Source of the DNA: Methanosarcinaceae archaeon
Lineage (GTDB): Archaea; Halobacteriota; Methanosarcinia; Methanosarcinales; Methanosarcinaceae
Assembly: GCA_020793555.1 (NCBI GenBank)
Contig: DQIO01000192.1
Span: 1 to 6,789, forward strand
DNA length: 6,789 nt
Direction of reading: 5' to 3'
Numbering within the stretch: position 1 is the stretch's first letter; the number at the start of each line of letters is the position of its first letter. Below, one piece after another: positions 1-5,589 of the stretch. The notes under the pieces are model-generated. The model saw nothing but the letters and a program-made list of their open reading frames with translations. It had not been told where the DNA came from and ran no database searches. A program made the position numbers and the translations under genes.

Positions 1-16
1 GTTATATTCGCAATTC

Positions 17-118
17 CTTATATATACTTATACCCACAAACTTATATATCAATTTGAAACACTTATTTAAAAGTACATAATTTTGTACTATTGGTCCAGG
101 ATTTAAGTGCATATTTAC
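17..118 (+). promoter_or_regulatory. Promoter region with several candidate TATA boxes before the membrane/MoxR/VWA operon
   Basis: Four TATA-like boxes are visible: CTTATATAT at 17-25, an identical copy at 41-49, TTATTTAA at 63-70 and CATATTTAC at 110-118. The last would place a transcript start near 141, giving a short leader of about 14 nt that still includes the ribosome binding site. The earlier boxes would give leaders of about 60-80 nt. Sequence alone does not show which box is used, and one may serve a divergent gene outside the window. Confidence 0.45.
72..89. promoter_or_regulatory. Perfect inverted repeat, candidate operator
   Basis: AGTACA (72-77) and TGTACT (84-89) are perfect reverse complements separated by TAATTT. 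The repeat begins two bases after the TATA-like box TTATTTAA (63-70), where a dimeric helix-turn-helix repressor could block transcription. The arms are only 6 bp, so chance is possible. Confidence 0.35.
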
Positions 119-142
119 ACTTATCGATGAATTTAGTTAATA

Positions 143-147
143 GAGGG
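143..147 (+). promoter_or_regulatory. Ribosome binding site deciding the start of the membrane protein gene
   Basis: GAGGG lies seven bases ahead of the ATG at 155 and matches the anti-Shine-Dalgarno pairing pattern of methanogens. It overlaps the alternative in-frame-less ATG at 148, which argues for the start at 155. Confidence 0.6.
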
Positions 148-154
148 ATGAATT

Positions 155-1249
155 ATGGAAAAAAATAATATGTCAATTACAGATGACCGTTTATCTCGTT
201 TTGCACCGGTTGTTGTCTTCCTGATAGGAATAATGGATATAATTTTATCTTCGGTTTTTGCACAGTCCATGTATAATTTTGCAATATTTACTGCCCTGAT
301 GGTTTTAACTGGTGCATCAGTGCCGTTTATCAGGATGCTAAAAATCCGCTCATACAAGGTTACAGCTTACATTTATATTGGTTTTGCAGCATACTGGGTA
401 GTAGGGACTGCTTACAATGATCCGGATGTAATGTTCGGCCAATTCTTACCGGTAGTGATTTTTGCACTTGCAAATGCTGTAGCAATATTAATTTCCATAG
501 TGGATGGGCGTGATAGTGGCTATATCTACAGCAGTATGGGATTTACGGTTGTAATTTACAACATCTTAATCGCAGGAAACTTAGATTACGTTGGTGGGAA
601 ACCCGATATGTTGCTCTTTGTGGCCGTTCTCTGGATGCTAATACCGATGTTGTGGTGTTATTCACTCTCCAAAGTCACATCGAGATTGACATTCAATGCC
701 AAGAAACGCTTTTTTTCAACAGTTATAACTGGAATATCTGTACTTCCAATATATCTGCTGCTTGGGATTGTTATCATCACAAGCCAGGGAACACGTACGT
801 TTAATATTCCTACAATTTCATCGATCGGACAGTTCTTTTCCTCAAATCCACAGCTTACTGAGATACTCATTGGTGCAAGCTGGTTCTATATGCTCGCGCA
901 CACGATCGCGGTATTAATTGCATTTTTCTCAAATGAGTTGGTATTGCATTCTTTCAAGATCAAAAAGGAGATCACGGATGAAGGTGAGATCATGTACAGT
1001 GTGGAGAAAAAAGTAGAGGCTCCAAAGATTGAGAAGGAAGACCCTTACAAGAACATAATCAAGGAGATGAAATCGTTCAAAAAAGAATTTAGTGCAGGCA
1101 AAGTCAATCGGCTTGCAGCGACTCAGAAGATCGGTAAGATCCGAAATGAAATGGAGTTGTTAGTTGCAAAATACCATCACGGTTCAAAGGAATCGGCAGA
1201 AAAACTACTGAGAGAAATTGAAAAAGAAATCGAGTTTGCATTCAGGTAG
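155..1249 (+). CDS. Polytopic membrane protein with charged cytoplasmic tail, first gene of a membrane/MoxR/VWA operon
   Basis: I do not recognise a named family. The 364-residue product has about eight hydrophobic segments, near residues 16-36, 41-59, 69-85, 97-116, 125-141, 151-170, 189-209 and 236-259. A hydrophilic tail of about 100 residues (260-364) follows, rich in Lys and Glu and probably helical or coiled-coil in its last 70 residues. There is no cleavable signal peptide; the N-terminus (MEKNNMSITDD) is short and polar. The start at 155 is supported by GAGGGATGA at 143-151, which resembles the archaeal GGAGGTGAT binding site. An ATG at 148 lies inside that site and is less likely. 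The gene ends 9 bp before a MoxR-type ATPase gene, so the three genes are probably co-transcribed. I infer that the tail could dock the ATPase or VWA protein at the membrane. No catalytic motif is visible, and a transport role cannot be excluded. Confidence 0.85.
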   Translation: MEKNNMSITDDRLSRFAPVVVFLIGIMDIILSSVFAQSMYNFAIFTALMVLTGASVPFIRMLKIRSYKVTAYIYIGFAAYWVVGTAYNDPDVMFGQFLPVVIFALANAVAILISIVDGRDSGYIYSSMGFTVVIYNILIAGNLDYVGGKPDMLLFVAVLWMLIPMLWCYSLSKVTSRLTFNAKKRFFSTVITGISVLPIYLLLGIVIITSQGTRTFNIPTISSIGQFFSSNPQLTEILIGASWFYMLAHTIAVLIAFFSNELVLHSFKIKKEITDEGEIMYSVEKKVEAPKIEKEDPYKNIIKEMKSFKKEFSAGKVNRLAATQKIGKIRNEMELLVAKYHHGSKESAEKLLREIEKEIEFAFR

Positions 1250-1258
1250 TGATAAAAA

Positions 1259-2149
1259 GTGAAATTGACAACTGATGATTATATCCGCATACTTGAGACA
1301 TGTGAGATCAAAGGTCACGACGAGGCGATCTTAAGGATTCTTCGTTACATTGAGCTTGGGTACCCTGTAATGTTGTACGGTCCACCCGGAAACGGTAAGA
1401 CCACGATCGCTGAGCACATTCTTTCATATCTAGGTGGAGGCGGAGACGAAGGCGAGTCAAGTTTCCTGAAAATTGAAGGCACGGAAGGCATGAGTGAGTA
1501 CCAGGTCATTGGAGGTTTCCATCCCCTGGCAATGTCCGGCAATGCAGAACTTGCAAAGGAGTTCATGTACAAGGACGGGATTGTGGCAAGGGCGATTGAA
1601 TCAGGGAAGAACCTGCTGATCGATGAATTCACCCGCGCTCCAAGTTCGGCATATTCAGGATTGTTCTTACTGCTTTCAAGAGATACGCTGCCTCTTGAGT
1701 ACAAAGAGACCGTTCTCAAAAAGCCGGAGGGCTGGGTATTGATATCCACAGCGAATTTTGGTGACGAGGGTACGTTTAAGTTGAGTAATGCACTCAAGCG
1801 ACGTTTTGTCCCAATAAATGTAGGATATGTTTCAAGCGCAACCGAAAAGACAGTCATATCCAATATTACGCCTGATATTGACCCCGAAGTTGAGAATGCG
1901 ATTATTCTTTTTGCAAGCGAAACCCGTAATCTTTGGAGAAAGGATCGCAGTATCCCGCAGGGACTTTCCACAGATGGTGTGATTAAAATGGCGCGTTACT
2001 GTGAACTTGCTATGTCACAGGGTTTTGATGCCAAAAGCGTGTTTGTTGATGCGGCATTTCATCAAGGCACAATAATCGCAGACGAGACTGACCCGCATTC
2101 GATCCAGCTTGTCCAGGAACTGGCACTTAAGATAGCAGAAGATATGTGA
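1259..2149 (+). CDS. MoxR-family AAA+ ATPase (CbbQ/NorQ-like)
   Basis: This is a 296-residue AAA+ ATPase of the MoxR group, cytoplasmic and expected to act as an oligomeric ring. Walker A is GPPGNGKT (residues 41-48), Walker B is LLIDEF (119-124), sensor 1 is the Asn of STAN (163-166), and the arginine finger is probably within LKRRF (179-183). The segment GTEGMSEYQVIGGFHP (74-89) sits where MoxR/CbbQ proteins have their substrate-facing insert. The sensor-2 region reads GLSTDG (235-240), so the Arg usual there seems to be absent. The start codon is GTG at 1259, with GGTAGTGAT at 1245-1253 overlapping the upstream stop as a likely ribosome binding site. Family members remodel or activate partner complexes together with a VWA protein, and such a gene follows directly. 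The specific client is unknown. Confidence 0.93.
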   Translation: MKLTTDDYIRILETCEIKGHDEAILRILRYIELGYPVMLYGPPGNGKTTIAEHILSYLGGGGDEGESSFLKIEGTEGMSEYQVIGGFHPLAMSGNAELAKEFMYKDGIVARAIESGKNLLIDEFTRAPSSAYSGLFLLLSRDTLPLEYKETVLKKPEGWVLISTANFGDEGTFKLSNALKRRFVPINVGYVSSATEKTVISNITPDIDPEVENAIILFASETRNLWRKDRSIPQGLSTDGVIKMARYCELAMSQGFDAKSVFVDAAFHQGTIIADETDPHSIQLVQELALKIAEDM

Positions 2150-2150
2150 T

Positions 2151-3086
2151 ATGCCGGATATTATTGATTCTCTTGATGGACTTGCGTCCATGTGCCATGG
2201 ATATCCTTCCGATCCGCATAATACAGAACTTTATGGCAAGATTGTATCGACGTGCAGTGAACTGGCGTATCAATATCTTAGGGCGGATTACTATGTGCCT
2301 CCGACAGTCGGTCGCATGGTATATCGCAAGTATGGCGATGGAGGGGACATCCATATCAACAGGACGGTGCAGGAGATTTGCAGCAAGGGTCGGAGTATGG
2401 ATGCCATTGTATCAAGGCAACGTGTCAAGGATATCCGACTGGATAATTTTGCATTTGTGATCGATAGAAGCGATGCGATCACTGCAAAGGGATTGGGGCG
2501 CAAGATCGGTACGCATATTGGCATATCAAAGAACCCCGAGATATTGGAAAAGATTGCTGCGATATCCATTCTGGAAAGTATAAAAAAGACAGCTGATGCC
2601 ATTGATGTAGTCACGTATGGCAATGATGTTAAAGGTCCTTTCAATGAACAGCAGTACACATACAGGGAGATGTTACTGGACGTGGGAAAAGGAGCAAATC
2701 GTCTTGACCTTGCACTTGCAAGACTTTTGCAGTTGCAATGGGACAGGCGCCCGGGTGTAAAGCGTCTTATCATATTGACAAGCGGAATGCCTGAAACAGG
2801 GCGCATGAACCTGCTTGACGACATTGAAGTTCAGGAAACCGCTTTGCAGTATCTGGGTCACATGCAAAAACGGGGAGTTCGAATACTCTATCTTCCTGTA
2901 ATAGTGGATGAGACGTTCGCAAACAAGCGCGTAGGTTCGCACAGCCCCAGAAGTTTTGCGCAAAAAATAACACGTCTTGGCATTCCTATCGCGGAGTTGG
3001 AAGATCTGGAAACATTGCCTGATGTACTCAGGGATGGTTTCAAGCAGATGCTCTCATGCAGGATGCATGTTTCGTTGTTTGAATGA
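2151..3086 (+). CDS. VWA-domain protein with degenerate MIDAS, partner of the MoxR ATPase
   Basis: This 311-residue protein has an N-terminal region of about 95 residues, including YYVPPTVGRMVYRKYGDGG (47-65), followed by a von Willebrand factor A-like fold from about residue 98 to 300. The first metal-loop strand reads AFVIDRSDAI (101-110): the DxSxS motif keeps D105 and S107 but has Ala at position 109. The second loop has GAN (181-183) in place of the usual Thr, and the third has LTSG (209-212) in place of TDG. Metal binding may therefore be weak or lost. No signal peptide or membrane helix is seen, so it is probably cytoplasmic. The ATG lies one base after the ATPase stop codon, with GTGAT just before it, implying translational coupling. 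By analogy with CoxE and NorD it should work with the ATPase on a shared client. This is inference. Confidence 0.85.
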   Translation: MPDIIDSLDGLASMCHGYPSDPHNTELYGKIVSTCSELAYQYLRADYYVPPTVGRMVYRKYGDGGDIHINRTVQEICSKGRSMDAIVSRQRVKDIRLDNFAFVIDRSDAITAKGLGRKIGTHIGISKNPEILEKIAAISILESIKKTADAIDVVTYGNDVKGPFNEQQYTYREMLLDVGKGANRLDLALARLLQLQWDRRPGVKRLIILTSGMPETGRMNLLDDIEVQETALQYLGHMQKRGVRILYLPVIVDETFANKRVGSHSPRSFAQKITRLGIPIAELEDLETLPDVLRDGFKQMLSCRMHVSLFE

Positions 3087-3341
3087 CGAATTCTTGTGAA
3101 TGTTGCAAAAAATATCTACTTTCAGAAGTATTCGGAGTGTACGTTCTTTCTGTCACATAAAATGTACATCTCTATTGTGAAGAAGAACAAACTTTCTGTA
3201 ATAGATGCAATTGGAGCAGTATCCAATAGAATACCATTTGTTACATTTCTGGATAGTGCATAAGTGGATATTTTAGTTTCAGGACTAAATGAACTGGGCA
3301 AAATGGGAGAAGGCCTGAATAGTTACTTACAAATAAATTGA
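3087..3341 (+). pseudogene. In-frame open stretch after the VWA gene: possible small gene or gene remnant
   Basis: After the VWA stop (TGA 3084-3086) the same frame stays open to TAA at 3261-3263. After that single stop it is open again to TGA at 3339-3341. A GTG at 3096 would give a 55-residue product containing KKNKLSVIDAIGAVSNRIPF, and the part after the TAA reads VDILVSGLNELGKMGEGLNS and onward. Both segments have protein-like composition, and neither is recognised. No good ribosome binding site precedes the GTG at 3096 or the ATG at 3162. It could be one small gene broken by a nonsense mutation, two tiny genes, or chance. The lack of any other gene in this convergent gap (3087-3348) makes a decayed gene reasonable. 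Confidence 0.3.
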
Positions 3342-3348
3342 TGTAATA

Positions 3349-3660
3349 TTAATAATTTTCAAGAACAGAACGAACTACATTTTTGTAGTCTTCTTTAAGG
3401 GAATATATATTATGGTCTCCGGTCACGTTAATACTAAGGATGCCCAGCCGCGTGTTCATCAGACCTACCATTGCAGATACTCCCCTATAACTCACATCAT
3501 AATCTGTTTTTTCCAGATGTTCAAATACATTACTGGTAGTAAAAGTATTACCATTAAGGAACATATTCAAGACTACCTTACGTATTCCAGTATCATCGCG
3601 ACCAAGATATTTTAATAATCTAACCTTCACTCGCTCTTCAATTGTTTCCAGTACAAACAC
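3349..3660 (-). CDS. Small DUF2551-like methanogen protein, possible winged-helix regulator
   Basis: The product has 103 residues and no membrane segment or signal peptide. Its sequence (for example YRGVSAMVGLMNTRLGILSI, residues 59-78, followed by NVTGDHNIYSLKEDY) matches my memory of DUF2551, a family of small methanogen proteins of unknown function. This was not checked by search. The pattern of helices ending in a short beta hairpin fits a winged helix, so DNA binding is possible but unproven. The start is uncertain: the GTG at 3660 overlaps its own GAGGTG, and no ATG is available nearby. A TATA box 31-32 bp upstream would give an mRNA with almost no leader. The gene is convergent with the VWA gene and is followed on the same strand by nothing until that gap. 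Confidence 0.75.
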   Translation of the reverse strand: MFVLETIEERVKVRLLKYLGRDDTGIRKVVLNMFLNGNTFTTSNVFEHLEKTDYDVSYRGVSAMVGLMNTRLGILSINVTGDHNIYSLKEDYKNVVRSVLENY

Positions 3661-3687
3661 CTCTTTTTTAAATAATGCTATTTTTAA

Positions 3688-3695
3688 CTTATAAA
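3688..3695 (-). promoter_or_regulatory. TATA box for the DUF2551-like gene
   Basis: Read on the minus strand this is TTTATAAG, centred 31-32 bp before the GTG start at 3660. A transcript starting about 26 bp downstream would carry only about five untranslated bases. Confidence 0.5.
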
Positions 3696-3719
3696 CCTAT
3701 GTAAATTGTAAGGGATAAA

Positions 3720-3733
3720 CGAGAAAATCCTCG
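3720..3733 (-). terminator. Weak hairpin, possible terminator downstream of the radical SAM gene
   Basis: CGAG and CTCG pair across a 6-nt loop, and on the minus strand the hairpin is followed by GTTTA. The stem is short and the T-run weak, so this is only a candidate for ending the radical SAM transcript about 100 bp after its stop codon. Confidence 0.2.
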
Positions 3734-3829
3734 CTGATGCTCGGAATATTTAATTTTATAAGCTATATACAAGCATCAAAATGCGAATTATCTATATCGG
3801 TCTTGCATATATATCTTGGGATATATTTG

Positions 3830-4876
3830 TCAAATTGGCATTGTTTCAACTACCAGTCCACCCTCGAATGGATATCTTTCAATTATTAACAATGTTCTCC
3901 CCACTCTTTTAAGATCTTGTGCAATATCCTCAAGTATCCACCATGCGATCTCGATTCGCCCGCCCCTGACCTCAAACATATCATCCGGCACTTCCATTTC
4001 ATGCAGTATACCAATCACAGCATCAAGTTCTCCACTTTCGATAACTCCGACTACAATAGTCCCGTCATCGGTTATGCCATCAAATACGCGCGCAGTCTTG
4101 TTGGCTATGCGCAGCAATCGTTTCTTAAGTTGTACCGCATCCTTGTATCTTGATGAGCAAAAATGTATTTTTGAGGAGTGTGCATCCAATTTTTCCGCAC
4201 ATGCACGCGAGTTGGCTACTGCATTGGAAATGTCATTCACAAGTTCAAACCCGCGTATTCGCATCGCATCCGCATTGGTGTCCGAGAATTCGAGTTCGTT
4301 CAGGTTCAGGAATCCTCCTGCCTTATCAAGAAATGGCAAAACCCCTTCCGCCCCTTCTATTGACGGGATCTCAATCCCTGCCGACATCCCAAGTTCGATC
4401 GCGGTTTTGATGGAATCTGCAAATAACGTGTGTTTAAGTGAATCCCACATCTCTTGTGGAGGGTGAAATCGAATTTCATCCAGCCCCGCATCTGCAAGCG
4501 CGACAAGTGTTTCCCTATCCGGCGCAATCGCTGTGTATAGATGAATATGATGCTCTGCTCCAAATTCTGATTTTAGCAGACGTATATAATGTAACACGCG
4601 CATGAGTTTAAGAAGCGGCTCACCTCCGGTGATGCCGGTACCCAGCGCATCCATCTGATATGCTTCAGCTATAACGTCCTCATCAGAGGTCACATACCGC
4701 TCGTTTGCATATACCACATCATTTTTTCGATCTTCCGAAATTGGACAGTAAAAACAATTTCGCCCGCAGATTCCGGTTACAAATAATACCATCTTTGCAC
4801 CAAGTTTGCAGAGTTTGCAACCTTCGGATAGAAAATTATGAAATGAACCCACTTCGTTTTGAATCATCTTTGGCAT
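3830..4876 (-). CDS. Radical SAM protein related to pyruvate formate-lyase activating enzyme (COG2108-like)
   Basis: This 348-residue protein is a soluble radical SAM enzyme. The cluster-binding motif is CGRNCFYC (C37, C41, C44), followed by the SAM-binding GITGGEP (81-87). An extra cysteine pair, CKLC (C20, C23), precedes the motif, and C240 lies in HFCSSRYKDAVQLKKR (238-253). This layout resembles an archaeal group annotated as related to pyruvate formate-lyase activating enzyme, whose substrate is unknown. C20/C23 and C240 might ligate a further metal or cluster, which is inference. The start at 4876 lacks a ribosome binding site. A weak TATA-like box about 27 bp upstream suggests a leaderless mRNA. 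A start at Met4 (4867) is possible. The gene diverges from a ferredoxin gene 103 bp away, a plausible electron donor. Confidence 0.9.
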   Translation of the reverse strand: MPKMIQNEVGSFHNFLSEGCKLCKLGAKMVLFVTGICGRNCFYCPISEDRKNDVVYANERYVTSDEDVIAEAYQMDALGTGITGGEPLLKLMRVLHYIRLLKSEFGAEHHIHLYTAIAPDRETLVALADAGLDEIRFHPPQEMWDSLKHTLFADSIKTAIELGMSAGIEIPSIEGAEGVLPFLDKAGGFLNLNELEFSDTNADAMRIRGFELVNDISNAVANSRACAEKLDAHSSKIHFCSSRYKDAVQLKKRLLRIANKTARVFDGITDDGTIVVGVIESGELDAVIGILHEMEVPDDMFEVRGGRIEIAWWILEDIAQDLKRVGRTLLIIERYPFEGGLVVETMPI

Positions 4877-4899
4877 GTGTTTTATTATATGTCTGTCTG

Positions 4900-4907
4900 T
4901 ACATAAG
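4900..4907 (-). promoter_or_regulatory. Weak TATA-like box for the radical SAM gene
   Basis: Read on the minus strand this is CTTATGTA, centred 27-28 bp before the ATG at 4876, the spacing expected for a leaderless archaeal transcript. It departs from the TTTATATA consensus. The more TATA-like ATATAATAAA at 4881-4890 is too close to the start codon to serve. Confidence 0.35.
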
Positions 4908-4948
4908 CGTTGTTTGGTTTGTGGTTGTGTAGCAATGATGCATAACCA

Positions 4949-4956
4949 TTATATAT
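4949..4956 (+). promoter_or_regulatory. TATA box for the ferredoxin gene, leaderless arrangement
   Basis: TTATATAT is centred about 27-28 bp upstream of the ATG at 4980. No ribosome binding site is found in the bases before the ATG (AGCTGTAC). Together these indicate transcription starting at or next to the A of the start codon. Confidence 0.65.
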
Positions 4957-4979
4957 CTATACACACATAATAGCTGTAC

Positions 4980-5165
4980 ATGACAGAACAAGACGGATAT
5001 ATCGTAGTGCTTGGCTGCAAAAAATGTGGGAAATGCGATAATGTCTGTCCGACAGGTGCGCTGCAGAAAGACAATGGTATGATCAAGATCGACTATGACA
5101 AGTGTACGTTGTGTATGAAATGTGTTGATGTGTGTCCGAATAAGGCACTTGTCTATATGGAGTAA
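4980..5165 (+). CDS. Small 2[4Fe-4S] ferredoxin
   Basis: The 61-residue product is a bacterial-type ferredoxin, a soluble low-potential electron carrier. It has two cluster motifs: CKKCGKCDNVCP (C13, C16, C19, C23) and CTLCMKCVDVCP (C42, C45, C48, C52). All eight cysteines and both trailing prolines are present, and the length is typical of the family. Each CxxCxxCxxxCP motif supplies three ligands to one cluster and the fourth to the other. The start at 4980 is supported by a TATA box at leaderless spacing. The gene diverges from a radical SAM gene, for which it may supply electrons. A general role in methanogen electron transfer is equally possible. Confidence 0.93.
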   Translation: MTEQDGYIVVLGCKKCGKCDNVCPTGALQKDNGMIKIDYDKCTLCMKCVDVCPNKALVYME

Positions 5166-5216
5166 AGCGATGGCAGACACTTAAGTTGAAATGTTGATTG
5201 AATTTTCTAATCACAA

Positions 5217-5231
5217 TGCCTTCTTTTGGCA
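5217..5231 (+). terminator. Short hairpin with T-rich loop after the ferredoxin gene
   Basis: TGCC (5217-5220) and GGCA (5228-5231) enclose TTCTTTT, about 50 bp after the ferredoxin stop, with TTTTC at 5202-5206 just upstream. Archaeal transcription often ends at T-rich tracts, so this is a candidate only. Confidence 0.2.
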
Positions 5232-5263
5232 CATATTTATCACTATGATTAATTTGATATACT

Positions 5264-5308
5264 CTAAAGTTAATTGAATAGTAATTGAACTAAAGCTAAT
5301 AAGTAATT
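5264..5308. repeat. Short direct-repeat block upstream of the thioredoxin operon
   Basis: CTAAAGTTAAT (5264-5274) recurs as CTAAAGCTAAT (5290-5300), 26 bp apart with one mismatch. Between them TAATTGAA occurs at 5271-5278 and 5282-5289. AGTAATT occurs at 5280-5286 and 5302-5308. The block ends about 24 bp before the likely start codon. It could be an array of regulator sites or a low-complexity AT-rich leader. Confidence 0.4.
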
Positions 5309-5318
5309 AACATTAAAT

Positions 5319-5325
5319 GGAGTGG
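5319..5325 (+). promoter_or_regulatory. Ribosome binding site deciding the thioredoxin start
   Basis: GGAGTGG lies six bases before the ATG at 5332. The upstream in-frame ATG at 5317 overlaps this site and has no site of its own, so the five extra residues it would add (MEWFK) are probably not translated. Confidence 0.7.
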
Positions 5326-5331
5326 TTTAAA

Positions 5332-5574
5332 ATGGTAAAAGTAACTCTTGTTTATGCCAAATGGTGCAACGTTTGTCCAACAGCTATAAAACTTTGGCAT
5401 GACCTAAAATCCAAATATGATTTTGAGTATGAAGAGGTAGATGTTGATCTGCCGGAAGGTCAGGCACTTGCTGCTAAGTATTTCATACAAGGCGTGCCAA
5501 CAACAATAATTGATGACAAAGTGGAGTTTATCGGAGTTCCAAAGAAACTCAAAGCTGCTTCGTTCGTTTCATGA
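5332..5574 (+). CDS. Small thioredoxin/glutaredoxin-like protein with CNVC active site
   Basis: With the start at 5332 the product has 80 residues, the size of glutaredoxins and the small archaeal thioredoxins rather than the roughly 105 of classical thioredoxins. The fold is supported by a first strand (VKVTLVYA), the redox motif WCNVCP (C12, C15) and the cis-proline motif GVPTT (54-58). The dipeptide between the cysteines is Asn-Val, unlike the CGPC of thioredoxins or the CPYC of glutaredoxins, which should shift its redox potential. A longer version from the ATG at 5317 is less likely because GGAGTGG there is the ribosome binding site. A thioredoxin reductase gene starts 15 bp downstream, so that enzyme is its probable reductant. 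Confidence 0.88.
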   Translation: MVKVTLVYAKWCNVCPTAIKLWHDLKSKYDFEYEEVDVDLPEGQALAAKYFIQGVPTTIIDDKVEFIGVPKKLKAASFVS

Positions 5575-5589
5575 TATACTGAGGTTTTT

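Noticed and set aside
1345..1971. A 208-codon open frame on the minus strand
   Set aside because: It lies wholly inside the MoxR ATPase gene, which has complete motifs and a good start. The minus-strand product shows no recognisable domain.
3278..3319. TTCAGG/CCTGAA inverted repeat as a terminator for the VWA operon
   Set aside because: The 6-bp arms are 30 bases apart and no T-run follows, so it does not look like a terminator.
3781..3910. A plus-strand open frame of about 43 codons starting at ATG 3781
   Set aside because: It has no ribosome binding site and mostly overlaps the 3' end of the radical SAM gene on the opposite strand.
3816..4466. A 216-codon plus-strand open frame
   Set aside because: It is antisense to the radical SAM gene and serine-rich with low complexity, as expected of a shadow frame.
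4908..4932. G/T-rich tract in the divergent promoter region
   Set aside because: Strand-biased composition of about 25 bp without repeats or symmetry is not enough to call an element.
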